Below, in pieces: positions 37,394 through 47,382 of a stretch of DNA of 64,000 nt. Both the position numbers and the translations under genes were made by a program. The notes beneath the pieces are model-generated. The model saw only the letters and a program-made list of their open reading frames with translations, was not told the DNA's origin and searched no databases. Origin of the DNA: Ureibacillus composti (lineage in GTDB: Bacteria; Bacillota; Bacilli; Bacillales_A; Planococcaceae); NCBI GenBank assembly GCA_030348875.1, contig JAUCEP010000002.1, positions 699,001 through 763,000 on the forward strand, given 5' to 3'. Position 1 is the stretch's first letter. The number at the start of each line of letters is the position of its first letter.

Positions 37394-37746
37394 CTTCTAC
37401 GTGTCCTTTATATTAGGATACTGCATTTCCAATTACGCAGAGAATCTCTTTTTAGGTATTAAAATCCCCAATCTAAAAGTGAAAATTCAATATGAAGAAG
37501 CTCCCGCCACTATGGTGGGAGTCTTCTATACTGATGTGAATCATTTACAGTAAAAAGATTATCATTGCGTTGGCGCTATAGATGTGATAAATTACCTCTA
37601 ATAAAAACGTTTCGGCAAGTTTTTAGGCCGGCTCTATGTATTTAGAGCCGTCTCTTTTTCCTACAATACTTTCTTACTCTAATACCCTACGGCTTAATAT
37701 TCCAAATTAATAGTAAAGTGAAAATTTAAAAGACTGGAGAAATGCT
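37394..37746 (+). promoter_or_regulatory. glpX-rho intergenic region
   Basis: Two hairpins lie here. One is CTCCCGCCAC/GTGGGAG at about 37501-37522, with no T-run. The other is GGCTCT/AGAGCC at 37630-37649, followed by GTCTCTTTTT, a likely terminator about 90 bases before rho. In B. subtilis rho is autoregulated through its leader, so the second hairpin could serve that role. No gene is present. Confidence 0.45.
37629..37659 (+). terminator. Terminator or rho leader attenuator
   Basis: GGCTCT pairs with AGAGCC and is followed by a T-rich stretch. It lies upstream of rho and downstream of any glpX message. Confidence 0.65.
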
Positions 37747-39030
37747 ATGTCGGCTCTAACTATAGCTCAATTAGAAAATATGACGCTAAAAGAGTTGTAT
37801 GCTCTTGCGCGTGATTACAAGATTTCATATTATAGTAAATTAACAAAAAAAGAATTAATCTTTGCAATATTAAAATCTCGTTCAGAACAAGAAGGTTACT
37901 TCTTTATGGAAGGTGTACTAGAAATTGTATCACAAGAAGGTTTTGGATTCCTTCGACCAATTAACTATTCACCATCAAAAGAAGATATTTATATTTCTGC
38001 TTCTCAAATTCGACGCTTTGACCTTCGAAATGGGGATAAGGTATCAGGTAAAGTGCGCCCTCCAAAAGAAAATGAACGTTATTTTGGATTACTTCAAGTT
38101 GAAGCGGTTAATGGAGAAGATCCTGAAACTGCAAAAGAACGTGTTCACTTCCCAGCATTAACACCACTTTATCCGGATCGACAAATTAAACTTGAAACAC
38201 AATCGAATAAATTATCAACTCGTATTATGGATTTAGTTGCTCCTGTTGGGTTTGGTCAACGTGGATTAATTGTGGCTCCTCCAAAAGCGGGGAAAACATC
38301 ATTATTAAAAGAAATCGCTAACTCCATTACGACAAACTATCCAGAAGCAGAGTTAATCGTATTATTAATCGACGAACGTCCGGAAGAAGTTACGGATATC
38401 GAGCGTTCTGTTAATGCAGATGTAGTTAGCTCTACGTTCGATGAATTACCTGAAAATCATGTAAAAGTTGCTGAGCTCGTGTTAGAACGTGCACGACGTT
38501 TAGTAGAACATAAGCGTGACGTTATTATTTTAATGGATTCAATTACACGTTTGGCTCGTGCTTTTAACTTAGTGATCCCTCCAAGTGGACGTACATTGTC
38601 AGGTGGTATTGACCCAGCAGCATTCCACCGTCCAAAGCGTTTCTTTGGTTCTGCTCGTAATATAGAAGAAGGTGGTAGCTTAACGATCCTTGCTACTGCT
38701 TTAGTGGATACAGGTTCTCGTATGGATGAAGTCATTTATGAAGAGTTCAAAGGTACAGGTAACCTTGAATTACACCTAGACCGTAATTTAGCAGAACGCC
38801 GCGTATTCCCAGCGTTGGATATTCGTCGATCTGGTACACGAAAAGAAGAATTGCTTATTCCATCAGAACAACTAGATAAATTATGGGCAATTCGTAAAAC
38901 GTTTTCAGATTCTCATGACTTTGCAGAACGCTTCCTGAAAAAGCTTCGTAGTACAAAATCGAATGAAGAGTTTTTCGAAAAGTTAAATGAAGATATGAAA
39001 AAAGCAACAAAAGGTAAAGGATTACTGTAA
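37747..39030 (+). CDS. rho: Transcription termination factor Rho
   Basis: A 427-residue hexameric RNA helicase that ends transcription and silences antisense RNA. The N-terminal helical domain and the OSB-fold RNA site ([25 protein letters not shown]) lie in residues 1-130. The ATPase core has Walker [13 protein letters not shown] near 180 and Walker [15 protein letters not shown] near 205. The Q-loop and R-loop region [12 protein letters not shown] near 260 is intact. GGAG precedes the ATG. No insertion of the kind found in high-GC Rho is present. Confidence 0.96.
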   Translation: MSALTIAQLENMTLKELYALARDYKISYYSKLTKKELIFAILKSRSEQEGYFFMEGVLEIVSQEGFGFLRPINYSPSKEDIYISASQIRRFDLRNGDKVSGKVRPPKENERYFGLLQVEAVNGEDPETAKERVHFPALTPLYPDRQIKLETQSNKLSTRIMDLVAPVGFGQRGLIVAPPKAGKTSLLKEIANSITTNYPEAELIVLLIDERPEEVTDIERSVNADVVSSTFDELPENHVKVAELVLERARRLVEHKRDVIILMDSITRLARAFNLVIPPSGRTLSGGIDPAAFHRPKRFFGSARNIEEGGSLTILATALVDTGSRMDEVIYEEFKGTGNLELHLDRNLAERRVFPALDIRRSGTRKEELLIPSEQLDKLWAIRKTFSDSHDFAERFLKKLRSTKSNEEFFEKLNEDMKKATKGKGLL

Positions 39031-39061
39031 TATTTACCAGATTAAAGTGCTTATATTTTTG

Positions 39062-39090
39062 TTGCGCGGTAATTAATTTCTTGCTATAAT
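39062..39090 (+). promoter_or_regulatory. rpmE promoter
   Basis: TTGCGC (39062-39067) and TATAAT (39085-39090) are 17 bases apart. The leader to the rpmE start is about 100 nt. Confidence 0.6.
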
Positions 39091-39200
39091 CTTTTAGGTA
39101 TGTAACGTGTGCATATGTAACTGGCATATTCGGGTTATGTAAGGCACGGTTCGAATAATAACTCTGTTCCAGATGGTTCAGGGCGAGAGGAGAAACGAAT

Positions 39201-39401
39201 ATGAAACCAGGAATTCATCCAGATTACAAAACTGCAACAGTAACTTGCTCTTGCGGTAACACTTTTGAAACTGGCTCAGTAAAAGAAAAAATCGTAGTAG
39301 AGTTCTGCAACGAATGTCACCCATTCTATACTGGCCGTCAAAAATTCGCGTCTGCTGACGGACGTGTGGATCGTTTCAACAAAAAATACGGTCTTAAATA
39401 A
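39201..39401 (+). CDS. rpmE: Ribosomal protein L31 (zinc-binding form)
   Basis: A 66-residue L31 of the large ribosomal subunit. The zinc-binding cysteines are present: Cys16 and Cys18 in CSCG and Cys36 and Cys39 in CNECH. This marks it as the zinc form (RpmE) and not the zinc-free YtiA form made under zinc shortage. GAGAGG precedes the ATG. It has its own promoter and a perfect terminator, so it is expressed alone between rho and tdk. Confidence 0.95.
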   Translation: MKPGIHPDYKTATVTCSCGNTFETGSVKEKIVVEFCNECHPFYTGRQKFASADGRVDRFNKKYGLK

Positions 39402-39407
39402 GAACTT

Positions 39408-39441
39408 AAAATGCCTGCCGGTCCATCTGGCAGGCATTTTT
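39408..39441 (+). terminator. Rho-independent terminator after rpmE
   Basis: AAAATGCCTGCC pairs with GGCAGGCATTTTT around GGTCCATCT. Confidence 0.92.
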
Positions 39442-39541
39442 AGATTATAAGGTAATTTTGAAATGAACGTTATCATTTGAAAAAATAGCTATAAATTTAG
39501 ACATCATATAAGCATTGTTGAAAAGAGGGACGCAAGAAGAA

Positions 39542-40114
39542 ATGGCTCAATTATTTTTTAAGCATGGCGCAATGAATAGCGGGAAATCTATTGAAATCTT
39601 AAAAGTTGCACATAACTATGAAGAACAAAATAAACCAGTACTAATCTTCACATCAGGAATCGACACAAGAGATGAAGTAGGGTATGTTTCGAGCCGAATT
39701 GGTCTTCGTCGCCAAGCGATTCCGATTTTTGATGACACGAATATTTTTGAATATGTACAACAACATCACGAGAAGTTGTTCTGTGTATTAATAGATGAAG
39801 TACAATTTTTGAGAAAAGAACATGTGCTACAATTAACACATATCGTCGATGAATTAAACATTCCAGTCATGGGGTTTGGATTAAAAAATGACTTCCAAAA
39901 TGAACTTTTTGAAGGTAGTCGATATATGTTAATTTACGCTGATAAAATCGAGGAAATGAAAACGATTTGTTGGTTCTGTCACAAAAAAGCGACAATGAAT
40001 TTACGTGTTGATGAGCATAAAAAACCTGTGTACACAGGAGAACAAATTCAAATTGGCGGAAATGATACATACTATCCAGTTTGCCGCAAATGCCACGCCA
40101 ATCCACCACTATAA
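39542..40114 (+). CDS. tdk: Thymidine kinase (type II)
   Basis: A 190-residue enzyme that phosphorylates thymidine in the salvage pathway. The P-loop is GAMNSGKS at residues 8-15, the Walker B-like part is [10 protein letters not shown], and the zinc site is CWFCHKK with CRKCH near the end. AGAGGGA lies 11 bases before ATG 39542. The sequence is closer to the group found in lactic acid bacteria and E. coli (MAQLFF.., [10 protein letters not shown]) than to B. subtilis Tdk at this locus. That comparison is from memory and could be tested by phylogeny. Confidence 0.9.
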   Translation: MAQLFFKHGAMNSGKSIEILKVAHNYEEQNKPVLIFTSGIDTRDEVGYVSSRIGLRRQAIPIFDDTNIFEYVQQHHEKLFCVLIDEVQFLRKEHVLQLTHIVDELNIPVMGFGLKNDFQNELFEGSRYMLIYADKIEEMKTICWFCHKKATMNLRVDEHKKPVYTGEQIQIGGNDTYYPVCRKCHANPPL

Positions 40115-40384
40115 TATTTAATATCATTTGTTAATAGTTTAGAAATTAAGATTAAATATATTAAGTGAAATCGCAGCAATCGCAAAATACTTGCAAACAG
40201 TCATAACAAAGTTTCAGAATTCACCTGTGCTTGGGCGGGGGTAAGTGGAAAACTTGTTGTGCTAGATGAAGTTAAAATTTATACTAAAAAAGGCATTATT
40301 TAGTGACTTATTAGGAACTGATTAACACATCCTATAGAGTACTACGATATAATAAAGAGCGAAATTAAATTAGAGGTGAATGCA

Positions 40385-41461
40385 ATGTTCGATCGTTTAC
40401 AAGCGGTTGAGGACCGTTATGAAAGATTAAACGAATTACTAAGCGATCCAGATATCGTTAGTGATAGTAAAAAATTACGCGAATATTCTAAAGAACAATC
40501 AGACATTCAAGAAATGGTTGAAGTCTATCGTGTATATAAAGATGTGAAACAACAATTAGCAGATACAAAAGAAATGCTAGAAAACGAAAAAGACCCTGAA
40601 ATGCACGAAATGGTCAAAGAAGAATTCAATGAGCTAAATGCGCAAATCCCAGAATTAGAAGAACGTCTACGTATTTTATTAATTCCTAAAGATCCGAATG
40701 ATGATAAAAACGTAATCATGGAAATCCGCGGTGCAGCTGGAGGAGATGAAGCCAATATCTTCGCAGGTGACCTATTCCGTATGTATTCAAAATACGCAGA
40801 AACACAAGGTTGGAAAATTGATATTATGGAAGCCACTCCAAATGAGATGGGTGGATATAAAGAAGTAATTTTCATGATTAATGGACAAGGTGCGTATTCA
40901 AAATTCAAATTTGAAAACGGTGCTCACCGAGTTCAACGTGTACCAAAAACGGAATCACAAGGTCGTATTCATACGTCAACTGCTACAGTTGCATGTTTAC
41001 CTGAAGTAGAAGAAGTAGACGTAGAAATTCACGAAAAAGATATTCGTGTTGATACATTTGCTTCATCTGGTGCAGGCGGTCAGTCAGTAAACACTACAAT
41101 GTCAGCAGTTCGTATGACCCACTTACCAACAGGTGTAGTTGTTTCGATGCAAGATGAACGTTCACAAATTAAAAACCGTGAAAAAGCATTGAAAATCCTT
41201 CGTGCACGTGTAGCGGATATGTATATGCGTGAAGCGCAAGCGGAAGTTGACGCAACACGTAAATCTGCAGTTGGTACTGGAGACCGTTCAGAACGTATCC
41301 GTACTTATAACTATCCACAAAATCGCGTCACTGATCATCGAATTGGGTTAACAATTCAAAAATTAGACCAAATCATGGAAGGTAAGCTTGATGAAATAAT
41401 CGATGCATTATTATTAGAAGATCAAGCTTCCAAACTTGAGCAATTAAATGATGAAGCTTAA
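40385..41461 (+). CDS. prfA: Peptide chain release factor 1
   Basis: A 358-residue class I release factor that reads UAG and [13 protein letters not shown] near residue 226 holds the GGQ peptidyl-hydrolysis motif. A PxT-type codon-recognition stretch lies near 180 ([13 protein letters not shown]). GAGGTG precedes ATG 40385; GTG 40376 lies within the ribosome site and is less likely. Its end overlaps the start of prmC, the enzyme that methylates the GGQ Gln, which is the classic pairing. Confidence 0.95.
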   Translation: MFDRLQAVEDRYERLNELLSDPDIVSDSKKLREYSKEQSDIQEMVEVYRVYKDVKQQLADTKEMLENEKDPEMHEMVKEEFNELNAQIPELEERLRILLIPKDPNDDKNVIMEIRGAAGGDEANIFAGDLFRMYSKYAETQGWKIDIMEATPNEMGGYKEVIFMINGQGAYSKFKFENGAHRVQRVPKTESQGRIHTSTATVACLPEVEEVDVEIHEKDIRVDTFASSGAGGQSVNTTMSAVRMTHLPTGVVVSMQDERSQIKNREKALKILRARVADMYMREAQAEVDATRKSAVGTGDRSERIRTYNYPQNRVTDHRIGLTIQKLDQIMEGKLDEIIDALLLEDQASKLEQLNDEA

Positions 41462-42311
41462 TACTATTTTTGAGGCCCTTAATTGGGCTTCTTCTTTTTT
41501 AGTCGATCATGGTCGTGACGAAAATGCAGCAAGGATATTACTTCAACATATATTACAAACGAATTATTCAGGCTTAATGATGCGTATGCACGATAAAATT
41601 ACTGATGATCAATTTGAACAGTTACGACAGAATGTTGAAGAACATAGTAAAGGACGTCCGGTGCAGTATATTACTGGCGTGGAAGAGTTTTATGGACGCA
41701 CATATACAGTTGACGAGTCAGTATTAATTCCTCGACCAGAAACAGAGGAGCTAATCGAAGGGGCGTTACAGCGAATACATCGATTGTTTGGTGATCAGCC
41801 CAACATTAAGTTGGCGGATATTGGTACTGGTAGTGGGGCAATTGCAATCACAATGAAATTGGAATATCCACAGGCGCTTGTAACAGCAACGGATATTTCA
41901 GAAGCAGCCCTACAAACAGCGCAGAAAAATGCAGAACACTTACAGGCAGATATTGATTTTCGTTTGGGTGATTTAACTGAACCGATTTCAATGGAAAAGT
42001 GGGATGTGATTTTATCAAATCCTCCTTATATTGCATTTGATGAAGCAAAGGAAATGTCTGATGTGGTGCTTGAACATGAACCGCATAGTGCACTATTTGC
42101 AGAAGAAGATGGATTAATTCTTTATCGTAAACTTGCAGAAACCCTACCGAATCTATTAAATAAACCTGCATTAATCGGTGTTGAAATTGGTTATACACAG
42201 GGTGAAGCAGTGGCGAATTTCTTTAAAACTAGTTTTCCACAGGCTAAAATAGAAATCGTAAAAGATATTAACAAAAAAAATCGAATAGTTTTTTGTGAGA
42301 TTCGTGTATAA
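41448..42311 (+). CDS. prmC: Release factor glutamine methyltransferase
   Basis: A 287-residue S-adenosylmethionine-dependent methyltransferase that modifies the Gln of the GGQ motif in release factors. The SAM site is [13 protein letters not shown] near residue 124, and the catalytic NPPY is in LSNPPYIAF near residue 188. Two adjacent ATGs (41448, 41451) could start it. It overlaps prfA by 14 bases, so translation is coupled. spoIIR begins 45 bases after its stop. Confidence 0.93.
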   Translation: MMKLNTIFEALNWASSFLVDHGRDENAARILLQHILQTNYSGLMMRMHDKITDDQFEQLRQNVEEHSKGRPVQYITGVEEFYGRTYTVDESVLIPRPETEELIEGALQRIHRLFGDQPNIKLADIGTGSGAIAITMKLEYPQALVTATDISEAALQTAQKNAEHLQADIDFRLGDLTEPISMEKWDVILSNPPYIAFDEAKEMSDVVLEHEPHSALFAEEDGLILYRKLAETLPNLLNKPALIGVEIGYTQGEAVANFFKTSFPQAKIEIVKDINKKNRIVFCEIRV

Positions 42312-42335
42312 AAAATTCCTTTCCTGACAATTATG
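42306..42335 (+). promoter_or_regulatory. Candidate sigma F promoter for spoIIR
   Basis: GTATA (42306-42310) and GACAATTATG (42326-42335) with a 15-base spacer resemble the sigma F pattern GYATA / GGNNANAHTR, with two mismatches. It overlaps the prmC stop codon. spoIIR is sigma F dependent in B. subtilis. Confidence 0.4.
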
Positions 42336-42355
42336 ATTTCAGGGAGGGATTTACA

Positions 42356-42985
42356 ATGTTAAATGATTACGAGATTATCAGAGTTGAAAATAAAAAGAAA
42401 AAATATAGTGAAAACCTTACAAGCTTACTAAAGTTGGTTGCGTGTTCTTTAGCGGTATATTGCTCGCTTCTATTAATTCCAGACTTTTTAGAAGAAGTCT
42501 ATGAAACTAGAGAAAGCTTTGATGATAGTTCTTTAAAAGTACGAGTCATTGCAAATAGTAATACAAATGCAGATCAAGAAGAAAAGCTAGAAGTAGTAGA
42601 AAGTTTAGCGCCAGTTTTTAAAGAAATGAGACTAAAAAACCTTACACCAATGAGTAATGAGGAAGTTGTTCAAGAACTATCAACATTTCTAGGTCAAACT
42701 TATCCAAATTTAGATGTTAATGTGAAAATTGGCGATCACTTAACTCCTCCAAAAATGGAGATGAACAAATTTTATCCACAAGATTATTATCAATCACTTG
42801 TGGTAACAATCGGTAGTGGACGCGGTGATAATTTCTGGTGTACGATTTTTGCAAATGTTTGTGATCGTGCAAGCGATCAAGATAAAGATGGCGAGTTAGA
42901 AGTAGCAGTTAATGATGAAAAAGAAGATGAAGAAAAAGAAGTAAAATTCATAATTTGGGAATGGATTAAGAGCTTCTTTGCTTAA
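42356..42985 (+). CDS. spoIIR: Stage II sporulation protein R
   Basis: A 209-residue forespore signal protein secreted across the septum to trigger SpoIIGA to process pro-sigma E in the mother cell. An N-terminal membrane or signal segment lies at about residues 22-40 (LVACSLAVYCSLLLIPDFL). The conserved SpoIIR core begins at SLKVRVIANSNTNADQEEKL. The C-terminal part is charged, and the last residues (KFIIWEWIKSFFA) are amphipathic. AGGGAGGG precedes the ATG. It lies directly behind prmC, as in B. subtilis. Confidence 0.9.
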   Translation: MLNDYEIIRVENKKKKYSENLTSLLKLVACSLAVYCSLLLIPDFLEEVYETRESFDDSSLKVRVIANSNTNADQEEKLEVVESLAPVFKEMRLKNLTPMSNEEVVQELSTFLGQTYPNLDVNVKIGDHLTPPKMEMNKFYPQDYYQSLVVTIGSGRGDNFWCTIFANVCDRASDQDKDGELEVAVNDEKEDEEKEVKFIIWEWIKSFFA

Positions 42986-43009
42986 CAGTTACTCACAATT
43001 TTCTGAAAG

Positions 43010-43051
43010 TTATACACAAATTAAAGTAAGTTGTCCACAAAATGTGCATAA
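43010..43051. promoter_or_regulatory. Cluster of three DnaA-box-like sites
   Basis: TTATACACA (43010-43018), TTGTCCACA (43031-43039) and inverted TTATGCACA (43043-43051) each differ from TTATCCACA at one base. They lie in the spoIIR-ywlC gap. From memory, B. subtilis also has a DnaA-box cluster near ywlC. Confidence 0.6.
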
Positions 43052-43088
43052 CTTTGCGAAAATTCAATAAAAACAAGGAGGTGGAAGG

Positions 43089-44129
43089 ATGGAAACCATT
43101 CGAGTTATTGTGGATAACGATATGCAAACTGAAAAAGCTTATTCACAAGCTGTTGATATTTTGAATAATGGAGAGGTTGTTGCTTTTCCAACTGAAACAG
43201 TTTACGGACTTGGAGCAGTTGCAACAAATGATCAAGCAGTAAAAAAAATATTTGCAGCAAAAGGCCGTCCTTCAGACAATCCATTAATTGTACATATTGG
43301 AACAAAAGAAGAGGTACCCTATTATATAGAAGAAATCCCTGAAAACGCGAAGAAATGTATGGATGTATTTTGGCCAGGTCCATTAACACTTGTCATGAAA
43401 GCTAAGTCTGAAATATTAGCTCCAAGTGTAACTGCTGGACTCTCAACAGTTGGAATACGAATGCCAGATCATGAAGTTGCTTTGCGATTACTCAGAAAAT
43501 TAAAAAAACCAGTGGCGGCTCCAAGTGCAAACCGAAGTGGGAAACCTAGTCCGACAAAAGCAACCCACGTTGAAGAAGATCTCGAGGGGTTAATTCCATT
43601 AATTCTTGATGGTGGCACGACTGGTATTGGTCTGGAGTCAACAGTTTTGGATATGACAGTCGATCCTCCTGTCATCTTGCGTCCAGGTGGTGTTACGAAA
43701 GAAATGCTTGAACAAGTCATCGGACAAGTAATTCAACCAACGAAGGAACAACAGAAAAATGCGTCGACACCAAAAGCTCCTGGAATGAAATATACACATT
43801 ATGCACCTGAAGCTCCTGTATATTTAATCGAAAAGAAAAAGGAATATATTGAAACAGCCATCCAAAAATTAAAAGAAGAAGGTCAGAGAATTGCCTTGTT
43901 AGCACCTTCTGATTATTCTGATGTACAAGCAGATTATTTCTTCCCATTTGGTCATGAAGGTAATCAGGAAGAAATGGGTGCGAATTTATATGATGCCCTA
44001 AGAGCGTGTGATAAAACCAATGCAACTATTATTTTAGCAACAACCACTTCGGCTGATGGAGTAGGGGCAGCGATTATGAATCGCTTAGAGAAAGCTGCCG
44101 GTGGTAAATGGATTTCGATAGATAAATAA
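43089..44129 (+). CDS. ywlC: Threonylcarbamoyl-AMP synthase (Sua5/YwlC)
   Basis: A 346-residue Sua5-type enzyme that makes threonylcarbamoyl-AMP from Thr, bicarbonate and ATP for the t6A37 modification of ANN-reading tRNAs. The YrdC domain fills about residues 12-205 (FPTETVYGLGAVA, KGRPSDNPLIVHI, SANRSGKPSPT). The C-terminal Sua5 domain follows a PGMKYTHYAPEAPVYL linker. AAGGAGGTGG precedes the ATG. The upstream gap holds DnaA-box-like sites, so DnaA might affect its expression. Confidence 0.93.
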   Translation: METIRVIVDNDMQTEKAYSQAVDILNNGEVVAFPTETVYGLGAVATNDQAVKKIFAAKGRPSDNPLIVHIGTKEEVPYYIEEIPENAKKCMDVFWPGPLTLVMKAKSEILAPSVTAGLSTVGIRMPDHEVALRLLRKLKKPVAAPSANRSGKPSPTKATHVEEDLEGLIPLILDGGTTGIGLESTVLDMTVDPPVILRPGGVTKEMLEQVIGQVIQPTKEQQKNASTPKAPGMKYTHYAPEAPVYLIEKKKEYIETAIQKLKEEGQRIALLAPSDYSDVQADYFFPFGHEGNQEEMGANLYDALRACDKTNATIILATTTSADGVGAAIMNRLEKAAGGKWISIDK

Positions 44130-44156
44130 ATTTCTATATATTGTAAGTGAGTTATT

Positions 44157-44188
44157 AATCCTCCGAGTTATTTGGAGGATTTTTTTTG
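44157..44188 (+). terminator. Rho-independent terminator after ywlC
   Basis: AATCCTCC pairs with GGAGGATT and is followed by eight T. Confidence 0.92.
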
Positions 44189-44343
44189 ATAAGAAATTTT
44201 ATAAAAATGTGAATTACATAACTTGCAGTTTTTAACGAATAGGTAATATTGCATCCATAAACAGTGGAAGACAAGAATAGACATGCTAAACAATGTTGTT
44301 AAGGCATAGACTAGTAGAAATCTTATTAGGAAAGAGGAGCATT

Positions 44344-44853
44344 TTGCAAGAAATAGTAACAGGATTTATTGTGGCACTTGATGTGGTTGCTCTTTATTTA
44401 TTGCTACCAGCTGTAAAACAACGATTTTTACTAGCCTTATGGACTGCGATATTACACATGGTTTTTCCGATCATTGGGTTTACATTAGGGAATTGGATGG
44501 TCAAAATTCTTTTGCAATGGTCTACGTTAATTTCGAGTATCTTACTATTTTGTATTGGACTCCAGTTAATTTTATCGACTAGAAATCAGAAAGCTATTAC
44601 TATACCAATAACAATTTTAGCGATTACTGCGAGCTTAGATACCTTTTCAGTTAGCATTTCTTTTGGTATGCTTAACTTACAAAAATATCTATTTATAATA
44701 AGTGCAGGGGTATGGACTTTTATTTTATCCTACCTTTCTTTAACTGTGGCAAGGAGTCGTTTTTCGATTCGAGGAGATTTCCTGAAATGGATTGCAGGAA
44801 TAGCGCTCATACTGCTCGGCGCTTATACTTTCATTAATTACATCGATAACTAG
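44344..44853 (+). CDS. mntP: MntP-family manganese efflux pump (YwlD)
   Basis: A 169-residue membrane protein with six hydrophobic segments, of the MntP (DUF204) family, which exports manganese. Two repeated half-domains each carry a small Asp-containing motif: IVALDVVALY near the start and ASLDTFSVSISFG in the middle. AAAGAGGAG at 44330-44338 points to a TTG start at 44344; the frame also opens at 44293. In many Bacilli mntP follows ywlC and precedes ywlE, as here. The sequence is more diverged than usual, so the function is likely but not certain. Confidence 0.75.
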   Translation: MQEIVTGFIVALDVVALYLLLPAVKQRFLLALWTAILHMVFPIIGFTLGNWMVKILLQWSTLISSILLFCIGLQLILSTRNQKAITIPITILAITASLDTFSVSISFGMLNLQKYLFIISAGVWTFILSYLSLTVARSRFSIRGDFLKWIAGIALILLGAYTFINYIDN

Positions 44854-44874
44854 TAGAAAGAGTGAAAAACGAAC

Positions 44875-45324
44875 ATGAATATTTACTTTGTTTGTACTGG
44901 AAATACATGCAGAAGCCCGATGGCAGAAGCAATTTTAAAGCATAAAAATTTAGAACATATTAATGTTCGATCTGCTGGAATTTATGCGTTAGAAGGTGGG
45001 GAGATTTCTGTAAATGCAAAAGCAACACTAGAAAAAGAAGGCATCAAATTTCAACATATTTCAAAACAAATTTCAATAGAAGATATAGAGTGGGCAGATT
45101 TAATTTTAACGATGACTTCGGCACATAAGAATTTAATTCTCCAGTCGTTTGTTCAAGCAAATGGGAAAACATTTACACTAAAAGAGTATGTAGCACCCTA
45201 TACTTCAAAGGATGTTTCTGATCCATTTGGTGGGGACATTTATACGTATCAGTACACTTATCAAGAATTGACTAGACTAATTAACGAACTAGTAAACAAA
45301 CTAAGTGGAGGTAGCGCTAATTAA
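44875..45324 (+). CDS. ywlE: Protein-arginine phosphatase YwlE
   Basis: A 149-residue low-molecular-weight phosphatase. The catalytic loop [11 protein letters not shown] begins at Cys7. Thr in the third loop position (CTGNTC) is the residue that fits phosphoarginine, so it should reverse McsB arginine phosphorylation of stress proteins. The general-acid Asp is in SDPFGGD near residue 118. A weak GTGAAAAACG site precedes the ATG. Its stop overlaps the start of the next gene by one base, so they are coupled. Confidence 0.9.
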   Translation: MNIYFVCTGNTCRSPMAEAILKHKNLEHINVRSAGIYALEGGEISVNAKATLEKEGIKFQHISKQISIEDIEWADLILTMTSAHKNLILQSFVQANGKTFTLKEYVAPYTSKDVSDPFGGDIYTYQYTYQELTRLINELVNKLSGGSAN

Positions 45325-46622
45325 TGAAAAATAAATCATTTGGCCTTCGTCTCAAACTCGTATTATTTGTTGGAGTGCTAGCTTTAGTTACGTATTCAAC
45401 AAGTTTTGTTTTTATTCATTTTATACATGCATACTTTTTCTCTCAATTTGAATTTTTATCAAATAAAGTTTTCTTTGAAATCCTTACATATGCATTAGGT
45501 ATTACTTGGTCTTGTATTTTAGCTGCCATCTTTAGCGTCGTTTTAATCAAGCCGTTACAACGTTTAGAAGAAACCGCAACACGAGTGGCTGAAGGTAAAA
45601 TTGGACAAGATGTGGAGATGCCAAAAACAAACGATGAAATTCGTTCTGTCGCAGAGGCTTTCCAATTGATGCTTGTAAATTTACGTCAAATGGTTGATAG
45701 TATTGAACAAAATTTCGAAAAAACAAATACCACAATTCTTGATTTGTCAGAGCAAACATCAGCAGCATCAAGAAAAGCTGATGGAATTGCTAGAACGGTA
45801 AGCCAAATATCTCAAGGTGCAGAAGGGTCAGCAGTTGCCGTTCAAGAAACTGTTGAAGCAATAGAAGATGTACGTCTTTTAGCAACAGAAGTAAATACGA
45901 AAGCTTTAAATTCAGCCAATCAATCGAAACAAATAATTTCAAATTTAAAATTAACAACAGATTCAATCCAAGGATTAGTCGATAGTATTCAAAAAGTTGC
46001 AGCTGGTAATCAGAATGCCCTTGAAAACATTCATCATTTAGAAAAAAATGCAGAACAAATTGAACGAATCATCAGTTTAGTTGGCGACATCGCAGCGCAG
46101 ACAAATTTATTGGCACTAAACGCTTCAATTGAGGCTGCACGTGCTGGTGAGCATGGAAAAGGATTTGCTGTCGTTGCTGAAGAAGTTCGTAGTTTAGCAG
46201 ATGAAAGTGCAAAAGCAGTTAAAGGAATTACAACGCTCATTAAAACAATGCAAGAAAACGTGACGATTGTAGTAAAACAAATGAATGAACAAGTGACATT
46301 TGCGGTACAAGAATCTTCAAAAGTATCGGAAACAACTGCAACGGTTGAGGATATGGCTAACAGTGTCCGCGATATGGCTGATGCGGTTGTAGACATTTCG
46401 GCATTAGTTGAAAAACAAATGGTCAACATTGAAACAACTGCTCGACAATCACAAGAAGTTGCAGCCATTGCGCAAGAAACATCGGCGGGAGCTCAAGAAG
46501 TTCGAGGTTCTACTGAAGAACAAGCCTTTGCAATTGAACAGGTTGAAAAATTATCTCAGGATTTAAAGCGACAATCAGAAGAGTTATATAAAATGATCCA
46601 ACAGTTTGACCGTTCAAACTAA
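45324..46622 (+). CDS. Methyl-accepting chemotaxis-like transducer with no sensor domain
   Basis: A 432-residue membrane receptor. Two membrane segments (about 7-27 and 52-76) are separated by only some 25 residues, so there is no sizeable outside sensor domain. A HAMP linker ([21 protein letters not shown]) and an MCP coiled-coil signalling domain follow. The CheA/CheW contact tip reads [24 protein letters not shown]. It may sense membrane or internal cues, or act in a complex. It lies between ywlE and rpiB, which are adjacent in B. subtilis. Its start overlaps the ywlE stop (TAATGA). Confidence 0.88.
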   Translation: MKNKSFGLRLKLVLFVGVLALVTYSTSFVFIHFIHAYFFSQFEFLSNKVFFEILTYALGITWSCILAAIFSVVLIKPLQRLEETATRVAEGKIGQDVEMPKTNDEIRSVAEAFQLMLVNLRQMVDSIEQNFEKTNTTILDLSEQTSAASRKADGIARTVSQISQGAEGSAVAVQETVEAIEDVRLLATEVNTKALNSANQSKQIISNLKLTTDSIQGLVDSIQKVAAGNQNALENIHHLEKNAEQIERIISLVGDIAAQTNLLALNASIEAARAGEHGKGFAVVAEEVRSLADESAKAVKGITTLIKTMQENVTIVVKQMNEQVTFAVQESSKVSETTATVEDMANSVRDMADAVVDISALVEKQMVNIETTARQSQEVAAIAQETSAGAQEVRGSTEEQAFAIEQVEKLSQDLKRQSEELYKMIQQFDRSN

Positions 46623-46628
46623 CCTTTC

Positions 46629-46659
46629 CCTCGAATGCAAAATTAGCATTCGAGGCTTT
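46629..46659 (+). terminator. Rho-independent terminator after the transducer
   Basis: CCTCGAATGC pairs with GCATTCGAGG, followed by CTTTTTATT. Confidence 0.9.
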
Positions 46660-46669
46660 TTATTATTCG

Positions 46670-46701
46670 GAATTGTTTGAGTACCTGGTACCTGCACAAT
46701 T
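46670..46701 (-). repeat. Inverted copy of the GTACCAGGTAC repeat
   Basis: GAATTGTTTGAGTACCTGGTAC followed by CTGCACAATT matches the two copies at 20726-20787 read on the other strand. The rest of the gap to rpiB (46702-46936) is AT-rich and shows no other signal I can name. Confidence 0.65.
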
Positions 46702-46936
46702 TAGCATTTTAAATATAATGAATTACTATAATAGATAAGACTAAATTCCGAACTATTATGACTTAATAATTGATTTTTTAGCATTTTCTAAACGAAACAT
46801 GAACAATGTATCTCGATTTAACTAAAATATTCGTCTATTATAAGATATAAATTATATTTTTCTTTGCAAAATACGTGTTTTTCTTGTGCGATAAGTGGTA
46901 AACTGTTTTTAACAACATGAAGTAGGAGGGAAAATA

Positions 46937-47374
46937 GTGAAAATTGCTATTTCTTCAGATCACGGTGGGAATAATTTAAGAAAAGAAATCATGGCTCTAC
47001 TAGATGAGCTAAATATAAGCTATGAAGATTTCGGTCCTACATCTTCTGATTCCGTTGATTATCCTGATTTTGCAAAACCAGTTGCAGAAGGTGTTGCAAG
47101 TGGTAATTTTGATCGTGGAATTTTAATTTGTGGTACAGGCATTGGCATGTCGATCGCAGCTAATAAAGTAAAAGGAATTCGTTGTGCATTAGTTCATGAC
47201 GTTTTTAGTGCAAAAGCAACGCGTTGCCATAATGATTCAAATATTTTAGCAATGGGTGAACGTGTAATTGGTCCAGGGCTTGCAAGAGAAATTGTACAAG
47301 CTTGGTTAAATACAGACTTTGAAGGCGGACGTCATACACGCCGCGTTGAAAAGATTTCTGAACTTGAAGGGTAA
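46937..47374 (+). CDS. rpiB: Ribose-5-phosphate isomerase B
   Basis: A 145-residue isomerase of the RpiB/LacA-LacB family that interconverts ribose 5-phosphate and ribulose 5-phosphate. The catalytic Cys is in LICGTGIGMSIAANK near residue 66. SSDHGGNNLRKEI at the start carries the phosphate-binding Asp-His. GTAGGAGGG precedes a GTG start. ywlG follows eight bases later. In B. subtilis this is YwlF. Confidence 0.93.
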   Translation: MKIAISSDHGGNNLRKEIMALLDELNISYEDFGPTSSDSVDYPDFAKPVAEGVASGNFDRGILICGTGIGMSIAANKVKGIRCALVHDVFSAKATRCHNDSNILAMGERVIGPGLAREIVQAWLNTDFEGGRHTRRVEKISELEG

Positions 47375-47382
47375 GTGTCTAT

